From positions 2,579,057 through 2,643,056 of the forward strand of contig NZ_KB913029.1 of assembly GCF_000384115.1 (NCBI RefSeq): 64,000 nucleotides of DNA, written 5' to 3'. A program made the translations under genes and the position numbers. Positions 51,421 to 59,172 of the stretch are shown here, piece by piece; position 1 is the stretch's first letter, and each line of letters opens with the position of its first letter. The notes below the pieces were generated by a model. It made no database searches and had not been told where the DNA came from. It saw only the letters and a program-made list of their open reading frames with translations. Origin of the DNA: Sporichthya polymorpha DSM 43042 (lineage in GTDB: Bacteria > Actinomycetota > Actinomycetes > Sporichthyales > Sporichthyaceae).

Positions 51421-52946
51421 CCGAGCTCTGCACCGACGGCATCTCGTACTGGGCCCGGCAGGCGCCGGACCGGCTCGCGATCGTCTTCGACGGCACGGAC
51501 CGCGTCACCTACGCCGAGCTCGACGCGTGGACCGACGCGGCGGCGCACTGGCATCTCGCCCAGGGCCTGCAGCCGGGCGAGCGCATCGGCATCATCGGCG
51601 GCAACAGCCTTGAGTGGGTCGTCTCCGCGATCGGCGCGCTCAAGCTCGGCGGCGTCGTGGTCCCGCTCAACAACCGCTTCACGCCCGACGAGCTGCAGTA
51701 CCTCGTCGAGAACTCCGAGCCCCGGTACGTCCTCGCCGACGACGCACACGCGGAGCCGATGGCACAGGCCCTCGCCGGTGGACCCGGCGCGCTGGGTGTG
51801 AAGCAGTTCGCCCTGAGCGGGTTCACCGGACTCCGCGGGCAGACCCCCGGCCCGGTCGCGCGGCCCACCGCCGGCCCCGACGACATCGCCCAGATCGTCT
51901 ACACCTCGGGCACGTCGGCGCGGCCGAAGGGCGTCATCTTCACGCACCGCTCGACGTTCAACCTGATCGCCGAGATGGCGTTCGCCGAGCCGGCGCTGCG
52001 CCCCGGTGCGCGGATGATCTACCTGCTCTCGATGTCGGGCGCCCCGGGTCTGCTCTGGCACTTCCTGCACCCGCTGACCCGCGGCATGACGCAGTTCTAC
52101 GAGAAGGCCTTCGACCCGGAGAAGACGCTGCGGCGCCTCGCCGAGGAGAAGATCCAGGTCTTCTGCGGCGTGCCCGTGCTCTTCGAGCAGATGATGGCGC
52201 GGCCCGAGTTCGCCGACGCCGACCTGTCCTCGCTCGAGCTCGTCACCGTGGCCGCCGCCCGCGTCCAGGTTGCGACGCTGCAGGGCTGGCTGGCCAAGGG
52301 CGTGCTGATCCGGCAGGCCTACGGCATGACCGAGCTCGGTGGTTTGTCGACGATCAACCCGGCCGAGCGCGCGCTCGACCACCCGGAGCAGATCGGCCGC
52401 GGCACCGTGTTCAACCGGCACCGCGTCGTGCGCCCCGACGGCACCGACTGCGACCCGGGCGAGCCCGGCGAGATCATTGTCGCCGGCCCGGGCATCACGC
52501 CGGGCTACTGGCGCAACGAGGACGCGTACGCCGAGGCGATGAAGGACGGCTGGTTCCACAGCGGCGACGTCGGCGTCCGCGACGAGGACGGCTACATCCA
52601 GATCGTCGACCGTCTCAAGGACATGATCATCTCCGGCGGCTACAACATCGCGCCGTCGGAGATCGAGGCCGTCATCGCCGACGTGCCCGGCGTCCGCGAG
52701 GTCTGCGTGATCTCCGCCGACGACCCGAAGTTCGGCGAGGCGGCGGTGGCGATCGTGCATGGCGACGAGTCGGTGACCGTCGAGGCCGTGCTGGTGCGCT
52801 GCAAGGAGAAGCTCGCCGGCTACAAGCAGCCGCGCGAGGTCGTCCTGACGCCCGCCCCGCTCGAGCGCATGGCCAGCGGGAAGATCCCGCGCCGCAAGAT
52901 CCGGGAGAACTACCTCGAACAGCAGAAGGAAGCGGTGAGGTCTTGA
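51417..52946 (+). CDS. acyl-CoA ligase, AMP-forming (copy 2)
   Basis: 509-residue ANL ligase. P-loop YTSGTSARPKG (a Thr-Ser-Ala-Arg variant of the usual loop), YGMTELGG, GWFHSGDVG, KDMIISGGYNIAPSEIE and the final catalytic Lys in MASGKIPRR. Start overlaps the P450 stop and its end overlaps the Rieske gene start. It would make the CoA ester of a pathway acid, perhaps after oxygenation. Confidence 0.93.
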   Translation: MTELCTDGISYWARQAPDRLAIVFDGTDRVTYAELDAWTDAAAHWHLAQGLQPGERIGIIGGNSLEWVVSAIGALKLGGVVVPLNNRFTPDELQYLVENSEPRYVLADDAHAEPMAQALAGGPGALGVKQFALSGFTGLRGQTPGPVARPTAGPDDIAQIVYTSGTSARPKGVIFTHRSTFNLIAEMAFAEPALRPGARMIYLLSMSGAPGLLWHFLHPLTRGMTQFYEKAFDPEKTLRRLAEEKIQVFCGVPVLFEQMMARPEFADADLSSLELVTVAAARVQVATLQGWLAKGVLIRQAYGMTELGGLSTINPAERALDHPEQIGRGTVFNRHRVVRPDGTDCDPGEPGEIIVAGPGITPGYWRNEDAYAEAMKDGWFHSGDVGVRDEDGYIQIVDRLKDMIISGGYNIAPSEIEAVIADVPGVREVCVISADDPKFGEAAVAIVHGDESVTVEAVLVRCKEKLAGYKQPREVVLTPAPLERMASGKIPRRKIRENYLEQQKEAVRS

Positions 52947-54109
52947 CGACCGTCGGCATCGACCGGCAGCTGCGTATCCGCCGAACGCTGGAGCACCTCC
53001 GGCACGGCACGACCGACGAGGTCGGGGACGTCCTGCCCTTCGGGCCGGCCGACTTCACCGACCCGGAGATCGCTCGCCGCGAGCGCGAGGAGATCTTCGG
53101 TCGGGTCCCGTCGGTCGTGGCGTCCAGCGGCGAACTGCCCGAGCCGCACGACTTCATCACTCGTCAGATGCCGCGCAACCGTGTCGTGGTGATCCGGCAG
53201 GAGGACGGGTCGGTCAAGGCCTTCCTCAACGCGTGCCGTCACCGCGGAGCGGCGATCGAGGAGCGCGAGAGCGGCCGGTGCCGGCTGTTCTCCTGCGGCT
53301 ACCACCGTTGGTCGTACGACCCGGACGGCTCGCTCCGGACCGTCACGCGCACCGAGAGCTTCGGGGACTTCGACAAGAGCAAGTACGGGCTGATCGAGCT
53401 GCCCGTCGAGGAGCGCCACGGCCTGGTCTGGATGGTCGACCGGGTCGGTGCACCGATCGACGTCGCCGACTGGCTGGGCCCGGAGATGGACGCCGAGCTC
53501 GCGAGCTACGGCCTGGATCAACTGGTGACCTTCCGCGCCGAGGGCTTCGACGAGCCGGTGAACTGGAAGATCATGCAGGACGCGTTCATCGACAACTACC
53601 ACATCCAGTACGCGCACCCGAACACCGCGGCGAAGCACGTTCACACCAACGTTCAGACCGTCGAGGACTTCGGTCGCCACGCACGGATGACTTCCGCGCG
53701 CAAGACGATCGACAAGTGGCTCGAGGAGGACCCGGGCGAGACCGACCTGAGTCCTTACGTGACGGATGGTCACTTCCTGCTGCCGAACAGCACCCTGCTG
53801 CGCCAGCCGGACGACCACTACGAGCTCCTCACCTTCCGCCCCCACCCGACCGACCCGGGTTGGTGCCGGATGGAGATGCGTCTGTTGGTGCCTTCCATCG
53901 AGGCCAGCGGTATGCCGCAGGCCAAGTGGGAACGGGTCTGGGAGAAGAACTGGGAGATCCTCCTGCAGGTCCTGCACCAGGAGGACTTCCCGCTGCTGCG
54001 TGATTCCCAGCTCGCCGTCTCCAGCGCCGACATGGCCGGCATGGTCCTCGGGCGCAACGAGGTCGTGAACCAGATCTTCCACCGGGAGATTCGCAAGCTG
54101 CTGTCCTGA
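52943..54109 (+). CDS. Rieske non-heme iron oxygenase, alpha subunit (copy 2)
   Basis: 388 residues from a TTG that overlaps the ligase stop. Rieske ligands C98-x-H100 (CRHRG), C118-x2-H121 (CGYHRWSY). Mononuclear iron site NWKIMQDAFIDNYHIQYAHP with His220 and His225. It is about 40 residues shorter than copy 1, lacking the N-terminal leader and the Pro/Val-rich C-terminal tail. No small subunit or reductase nearby. Confidence 0.92.
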   Translation: MTTVGIDRQLRIRRTLEHLRHGTTDEVGDVLPFGPADFTDPEIARREREEIFGRVPSVVASSGELPEPHDFITRQMPRNRVVVIRQEDGSVKAFLNACRHRGAAIEERESGRCRLFSCGYHRWSYDPDGSLRTVTRTESFGDFDKSKYGLIELPVEERHGLVWMVDRVGAPIDVADWLGPEMDAELASYGLDQLVTFRAEGFDEPVNWKIMQDAFIDNYHIQYAHPNTAAKHVHTNVQTVEDFGRHARMTSARKTIDKWLEEDPGETDLSPYVTDGHFLLPNSTLLRQPDDHYELLTFRPHPTDPGWCRMEMRLLVPSIEASGMPQAKWERVWEKNWEILLQVLHQEDFPLLRDSQLAVSSADMAGMVLGRNEVVNQIFHREIRKLLS

Positions 54110-54150
54110 TCACGGGGCTGGGGGGGCCCACCACCGTCGAAGGAAGCCCG

Positions 54151-55677
54151 ATGTACACACGTCGATCCACGCTGCCCAGAAGCAGTGCGACGAGAGCGGG
54201 AATCGGCACTCTCGTCCTGACCCTCGCGCTCTCCGCGTGCGGCGGCACCCGCCAGAGCGACGAGGCCATCGAGGCCGCCGCCGGGATCCGTCCGGTCGCC
54301 GCGGACGCGCCGGTGCCCGGCGTCGCCGCGGACCCGGCCGCCGGCCCGGTCGCTGCCCAACCCGGCGCGCCGGCGCCCGCGAACGTCGCGACCGACTCCG
54401 GTCCGGCCGCCGCCGGCGGTCCGGCCCGGCCCGGGACGTCAACGGGTGCTGACGGAACCGCGAAGGCCAACACCGCCAAGTCCGGTGCCGCCGCGGCTCC
54501 GGGTGCCGGTGCGCCCGGCGTCGTCACGAAGAAGTCGCTGATCAAGCTCGGCTCGGTCGGGACGTTCTCCGGGCCGGTCGGATCGCTGGTGAAGGACACT
54601 GTCACCGGCATCCGGATCTGGGCGCAGGCCGTGAACGAGAAGGGCGGCGTCAACGGCCACCCGATCTCGATCCAGGTCGGCGACGACGGCGGCGACCCCG
54701 CGCGGTTCAACTCGATCGTCCAGCAGTTCGTCGAGAAGGACGGCGTGCTGGCGTTCCTGTTCAACACACTCGCGTTCGCCCCGAACGGCAACAACAAGTA
54801 CCTGCACTCGAAGAAGATCTTCACCTACTCCGAGACCGGTTCGCTCGAGCTGACGTACAACGACCCGTACGTCCTCACCCCGTCCCCGTCGGGTCTGAGT
54901 TACGCCGACGCGATGATCCTCGCGTTCGGCAACGGCATCGGCGCCAAGGGCGGGGTCAAGATGGCGGCGTACGCCTGCAGTGACTTCAGCCTCTGCGACA
55001 ACTTCGACAAACGCTGGAGCGACCCGAACGTCCTGAAGAAGGCGGGCTTCGAACTCGTCGCCCGCGGACGCCCGTCGCTGACGCAGCCGGACTACACGTC
55101 CCAGTGCCTCGCGGCGAAGCAGAACGGGGCGACGGCGATCCTCGTCGCCCTCGACGGTGCGGCGATCCGCCGCTTCGCCGGTGACTGCGCGCGGCAGAAC
55201 TACCGGCCGGTGCTGTCGTCCGCGGACCTCGTCATCACCAACGACCTCCTCAAGGATCCGAACGTCGACGGCCTCGTCGTCGGCGGGAAGATGGTGCCGT
55301 TCCCGAGCATGGATGCCCCGGGCATGAAGGAGGCTCACGCCGCCTTCGCCAAGTTCGCTCCCGGTCAGATCGTGACCGGTGGTTACGCCTACGGCTGGCT
55401 CGTCGGTGAGTTCTTCGCCCAGACCGCGAAGAATCTCCCGGACAACCCGACGTACCAGGATCTCGAGGACGGCGTCTACGCCATCAAGAACAACGACATG
55501 AAGGGCATGACCTACCCGATCACCATCCGGCGAGGGCAGGTCATGGACCGTCAGTTGTGCTTCGGCACCACGATCATTCGGGGCGGGAAGTTCGTCCCCG
55601 CCCCGGGCCCGGCACTCCGGTGCGCCAAGGGCGGCAAACCGATGTCCGGACCCGACGACTACGACAAGATCTCCTAG
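54151..55677 (+). CDS. Liv-type substrate-binding lipoprotein (orphan copy)
   Basis: 508 residues. Signal peptide with lipobox LALSACGG, an Ala/Pro/Gly linker to about residue 125, then a binding domain nearly identical in wording to the copy at 33123 (VGTFSGPVGSLVKDTV, CSDFSLCDNFDKRWSD, LTQPDYTSQCLAAK). It lacks the C-terminal helical domain of that copy. No permease or ATPase is encoded beside it, so it presumably delivers a related ligand to the importer at 29408-33130. Last gene of the operon from 49220. Confidence 0.92.
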   Translation: MYTRRSTLPRSSATRAGIGTLVLTLALSACGGTRQSDEAIEAAAGIRPVAADAPVPGVAADPAAGPVAAQPGAPAPANVATDSGPAAAGGPARPGTSTGADGTAKANTAKSGAAAAPGAGAPGVVTKKSLIKLGSVGTFSGPVGSLVKDTVTGIRIWAQAVNEKGGVNGHPISIQVGDDGGDPARFNSIVQQFVEKDGVLAFLFNTLAFAPNGNNKYLHSKKIFTYSETGSLELTYNDPYVLTPSPSGLSYADAMILAFGNGIGAKGGVKMAAYACSDFSLCDNFDKRWSDPNVLKKAGFELVARGRPSLTQPDYTSQCLAAKQNGATAILVALDGAAIRRFAGDCARQNYRPVLSSADLVITNDLLKDPNVDGLVVGGKMVPFPSMDAPGMKEAHAAFAKFAPGQIVTGGYAYGWLVGEFFAQTAKNLPDNPTYQDLEDGVYAIKNNDMKGMTYPITIRRGQVMDRQLCFGTTIIRGGKFVPAPGPALRCAKGGKPMSGPDDYDKIS

Positions 55678-55726
55678 CGCATTTCGGACCGCGGCGGCAT
55701 CGAGGAGTCGCGCCGGGCGTTCCCGT

Positions 55727-55767
55727 CCCGGTGCTGTCGACTCCCGAAAGCGCACTACAGCACCGGG
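55727..55767. repeat. inverted repeat, 11-bp arms
   Basis: CCCGGTGCTGT and ACAGCACCGGG around 19 bases, in the 195-base gap between the convergent binding-protein and hydratase genes. Probably a two-way terminator. Confidence 0.6.
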
Positions 55768-55791
55768 GCGCCCGTCGGCCGGGTGCGCATC

Positions 55792-55859
55792 TGCGCTGAG
55801 TGCGCAGACAAGCACCGCCCGGCGGGCGGGAACCCGTGCTGATCTGCGCACTCAGCGCA
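55792..55859. repeat. inverted repeat, 17-bp perfect arms
   Basis: TGCGCTGAGTGCGCAGA pairs exactly with its complement 34 bases on, and AGCAC/GTGCT extends the pairing inside the loop. It ends 13 bases from the hydratase stop. Too long a loop for a standard terminator; it could be a palindromic mobile element. Confidence 0.65.
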
Positions 55860-55872
55860 CGTCGGCCGAGCG

Positions 55873-56775
55873 CTACCCAGCCGGGGGGCGGTGGTCGGCC
55901 GGGGGGACCGGCCAGTCGGGGACGAGGTGGTCCCACTCGGCGACCCGGGCGGAGAACGCGGCCGGCCGCTTCTCCAGGAACGACATCACGCCCTCGGCGG
56001 CGTCGGGCCCCTTGCCCGTCGCCGCCAGGGCGGCGGTCTCGATGCGGTGGGCCTCCCACGGTGACGGGGCGTCGAGCATCGACCAGGTGAGGCGGCGGCA
56101 CAGGGCGACCGAGACGCCCGAGGTGTTCTCCGCGATCTCGGCGGCGAGGGCGCGCGCGGTCGGGAGCAGCTCGTCGGCCGGGACGACGCGTGAGACCAGG
56201 CGGCCGGCCAGCGCCTCGGCGGAGTCGAAGACGCGACCGGTCAGCACCCACTCCGACGCCTGCGAGACACCGACGACGCGGGGGAGGAACCAGCTCGCGG
56301 CGCCGTCGTACACGATGCCGCGGCGGGCGAAGACGAAGCCGAAGCGCGCCGCCTCGGAGGCGATGCGGACGTCGGCGGGCAGCGTCATCGTCGCGCCCAC
56401 GCCGACGGCGACGCCGTTGACGGCGGCGATCAGCGGCTTGCGGAGCGCGGCGAACCGCAGCGTGACGACACCGCCCCAGTCGCGGGCGACGCCGCCGATC
56501 GAGCCGAGGTCGTCGCCGGGCTCGCGGTTGGCGTCCTCGTCGAAGGTTGCCGCGCCCTTCTCCAGGTCGGCGCCCGCGCAGAACCCGCGGCCCTCGCCGG
56601 TGAGGATCACGACCCGCACGTCGTCGTCGGCGTCGGCGGCGTCCGCGGCGGCGACGAGTTCCCGACACATCGTCAGCGTGAACGCGTTCAGCCGGTCCGG
56701 CCGGTGCAGCGTGATGGTCGCGATCCGGTCGGCGACCTCGTAGCGGATCTCGGTGAACGAGCTGACGTCCGGCAC
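55873..56775 (-). CDS. enoyl-CoA hydratase-like protein with altered acids
   Basis: 300-residue crotonase-fold protein from a GTG with AGGGAG before it. The oxyanion motif GFCAGADLEKG is intact. At the first catalytic-acid position, GVGATMTL has Thr for Glu. In the second region FVFARRGIVYDGAASWFLPR has Asp where relatives of this subgroup have Pro-Glu. It may therefore not be a simple hydratase; hydrolase or retro-aldol activity in this fold is possible. It is the only island enzyme on the minus strand and shares a divergent regulatory site with the molybdoenzyme at 56892. Confidence 0.85.
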   Translation of the reverse strand: MPDVSSFTEIRYEVADRIATITLHRPDRLNAFTLTMCRELVAAADAADADDDVRVVILTGEGRGFCAGADLEKGAATFDEDANREPGDDLGSIGGVARDWGGVVTLRFAALRKPLIAAVNGVAVGVGATMTLPADVRIASEAARFGFVFARRGIVYDGAASWFLPRVVGVSQASEWVLTGRVFDSAEALAGRLVSRVVPADELLPTARALAAEIAENTSGVSVALCRRLTWSMLDAPSPWEAHRIETAALAATGKGPDAAEGVMSFLEKRPAAFSARVAEWDHLVPDWPVPPADHRPPAG

Positions 56776-56814
56776 GGGCGCTCCCTGAAACTGGTGGAAA
56801 TTTCTGCGGTTTAT

Positions 56815-56827
56815 CTATAGCCATTAG
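56815..56827. promoter_or_regulatory. CTA-N7-TAG operator in a divergent promoter
   Basis: CTATAGCCATTAG is an exact dyad, 40 bases from the minus-strand hydratase start and 64 from the molybdoenzyme start. On the minus strand TATAGA inside it may be a -10. One site may control both directions. Confidence 0.6.
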
Positions 56828-56891
56828 GCGGCGTTGCGGTGAGGATAGACATGTTCGTCGTCCACCCACCGCCCCGGGAGGCCGCCCCCTC

Positions 56892-59117
56892 ATGAGCACC
56901 GTCGAGAAGAGCACGTACTGCCGCATCTGCGAGCCGCAGTGCGGGCTGATCGCCACCGTTGAGGACGGCCGGCTCGTCAAGCTCCGCGCCGACAAGGACG
57001 ACCCCCACAGCAAGGGGTTCTTCTGCACCAAGGGTGTCGCGATGGCGGAGGTGGTCAACGACCCGGACCGTCTGCTGACGCCGATGAAGCGCGTCGGCGG
57101 CCCCGGGAAGTTCGAGCCCTGCACCTGGGACGAGGCGCTGAACGACATTGCGGCGCGGTTCAACCGACTGCGGCAGCAGCACGGCAAGAAGTCGATCGCC
57201 GTGCACGAGGGCAACCCGCCGTACTTCTCCTACGCTGCCGCGTTCTGGGGCAAGAATTTCGCCAGCGCCCTGGGCACGCCCTGGTTCTACGGCATCAACT
57301 CCGAGGACGGCGCGTCCCGCGTCGCGGCCTTCAAGATGCTCTACGGACACTGCGCCCACATGCCGATCCCGGACATCCCGCGCACCGACGTGCTGCTGAT
57401 GCTCGGCGCGAACCCGTGGGTCTCGAAGATGAGCTTCGTCCACGACCCGCGCATCCGTGAGCACATGACCGGCGTCGTCGAGCGCGGCGGCCGTGTCTTC
57501 GTCGTCGACCCCCGCGAGACGCAGACCGCGAAGGTCTTCGAGCACGTCCCGATCCGCGCCGGCCAGGACGCGTGGTTCCTGCTCTCGCTGCTGCACGTGA
57601 TCCTCGGAGAGGGCCGGTACGACGAGGAGTTCGTCGCGCGTTGGACGACCGGCTTCGAGGTCTGGCGCCAGATCGTCAAGCGCTTCCCGCCGGAGGTGAC
57701 CGAGGAGCGCACCGGCGTCGCGCCCGAGGTTGTCCGCGAGATCGCGCGCACGATCGGCAACGCCCGCCGCGCCGTGGTCTACGGCCGCACCGGCACCTGC
57801 ACGCAGGAGTTCGGGACGCTGACCAATGTCCTGCAGGACTTCGTCAACATCGTCACCGGCAACTTCCAGCGTGAGGGTGGCTGGGTCTGGGCCTGGTCGC
57901 CGGTCGAGACCGCCTACCTCGCGGAGAAGTTGAACTTCGCCTCGTTCGGCAAGGTGCGCACGCGGATCCGCAACCTACCGGACTCCTACGGTTTCCTGCC
58001 GTCGTCGGCCCTGCCGGAGGAGATCCTGACGCCGGGCGAGGGCCAGATCCGCGGCATGATGATGCTCGGCTCGAACCCGGTCGTGACCGGTCCGCAGGGA
58101 CAGCAGCTGCGGAAGGCACTTGAGTCGCTGGAGATCTTCGCGGCGATCGACCTCTACATGAACGAGACCAACAAGTACGCCCACTACCTGCTTCCCGCGA
58201 CGACGATGTACGAGCGCGAGGACGCCCCGATCCAGTTCGCGAACCGCTACATGCGGCCGTCCTTCCGGGTCACCGAGAAGGTCATCGAGCCGATGGGGCA
58301 GGCCCGCGAGGAGTGGGAGGTCCTCGACGACGTCTGCAAGCGCATGGGTCTCGGTGGCGCGCACATGTTCGGCATCGAGCGCTGGTTCGCCAAGCGCGGT
58401 CTCGAGATGAAGCCCCGTCACATGGCGGACCTGCTCATCCGCACCGGCAAGGGTGGCGACCTGTTCGGCCTGCGCCGCTCGGGCTGGTCGTGGAAGAAGT
58501 ACGTGGAGAAGGCTCCGCGCGGCGTCGTGTTCCACGAGGAGCAGCCGATCCGCTCGGTGAAGAGCGTCATCCGGACCAAGGACCGCAAGATCGCCATGGC
58601 CGACCCGCGGTTCGTCGCCGAGCTCGAGCGGCTCGAGGCGACGCCGGTCGAGATCGCCGAGTACCCGCTGCGCATGATCGGCCTGCGCGAGATGAACTCC
58701 CACAACTCGTGGATGCACAACTCGCCGCGGCTGATGCCGGACAAGCGTCGACACCACCTGCATCTCAACCCCGAGGACGCGGCCGTGCTCGGGCTGGCCG
58801 AGGACGACCTCGCCAACCTCGCCTCCGAGGGCGGGGAGATCGAGGTGCAGGTGACGGTGAACCCGGAGATGATCCGCGGGACCGTCGCGCTGCCGCACGG
58901 CTGGGGTCACTCGGGTGGCTGGCAGCGGGCGAACGCGGCCGGCGGGTCGACGTCGAACTTCCTCGCCTCCCGGGTCGAGCAGCTGTCGGGCATCTCGGTG
59001 CTGAACGGGATCCCCGTCCGGCTCGAGCCGGTCGCGCGGTCGGCCGACGTCGTCGCGGCGGCGGAGGGCCTGGCGGCAGAGGGTGTCGCGGCCGACGCTG
59101 TTGCCCAGCGCACGTAG
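56892..59117 (+). CDS. molybdopterin oxidoreductase, DMSO-reductase superfamily (copy 2)
   Basis: 741 residues, same type and length as the copy at 35365. [4Fe-4S] ligands are in CRICEPQCG and FFCTKG. Pterin-binding regions include LLMLGANPWVSKMS, VVDPRETQTAKVF, GRTGTCTQEFG, MNSHNSWMHNSPR and ALPHGWGHS. No signal peptide, so cytoplasmic. It stands alone behind the dyad at 56815. The reaction is unknown; acetylene-hydratase-like or hydroxylase chemistry are both possible. Confidence 0.9.
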   Translation: MSTVEKSTYCRICEPQCGLIATVEDGRLVKLRADKDDPHSKGFFCTKGVAMAEVVNDPDRLLTPMKRVGGPGKFEPCTWDEALNDIAARFNRLRQQHGKKSIAVHEGNPPYFSYAAAFWGKNFASALGTPWFYGINSEDGASRVAAFKMLYGHCAHMPIPDIPRTDVLLMLGANPWVSKMSFVHDPRIREHMTGVVERGGRVFVVDPRETQTAKVFEHVPIRAGQDAWFLLSLLHVILGEGRYDEEFVARWTTGFEVWRQIVKRFPPEVTEERTGVAPEVVREIARTIGNARRAVVYGRTGTCTQEFGTLTNVLQDFVNIVTGNFQREGGWVWAWSPVETAYLAEKLNFASFGKVRTRIRNLPDSYGFLPSSALPEEILTPGEGQIRGMMMLGSNPVVTGPQGQQLRKALESLEIFAAIDLYMNETNKYAHYLLPATTMYEREDAPIQFANRYMRPSFRVTEKVIEPMGQAREEWEVLDDVCKRMGLGGAHMFGIERWFAKRGLEMKPRHMADLLIRTGKGGDLFGLRRSGWSWKKYVEKAPRGVVFHEEQPIRSVKSVIRTKDRKIAMADPRFVAELERLEATPVEIAEYPLRMIGLREMNSHNSWMHNSPRLMPDKRRHHLHLNPEDAAVLGLAEDDLANLASEGGEIEVQVTVNPEMIRGTVALPHGWGHSGGWQRANAAGGSTSNFLASRVEQLSGISVLNGIPVRLEPVARSADVVAAAEGLAAEGVAADAVAQRT

Positions 59118-59123
59118 CGAAAC

Positions 59124-59136
59124 CTACAGCCTATAG
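59124..59136. promoter_or_regulatory. CTA-N7-TAG operator before WS/DGAT gene
   Basis: CTACAGCCTATAG, an exact dyad with ACCTACAG in common with the sites at 15815 and 24523. TATAGA (59132-59137) could be the -10. It lies seven bases after the molybdoenzyme stop and 36 before the next start. Confidence 0.65.
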
Positions 59137-59172
59137 ATAGGCTGACTTCGTCGTCCCGACGGAGGTAGCGAG

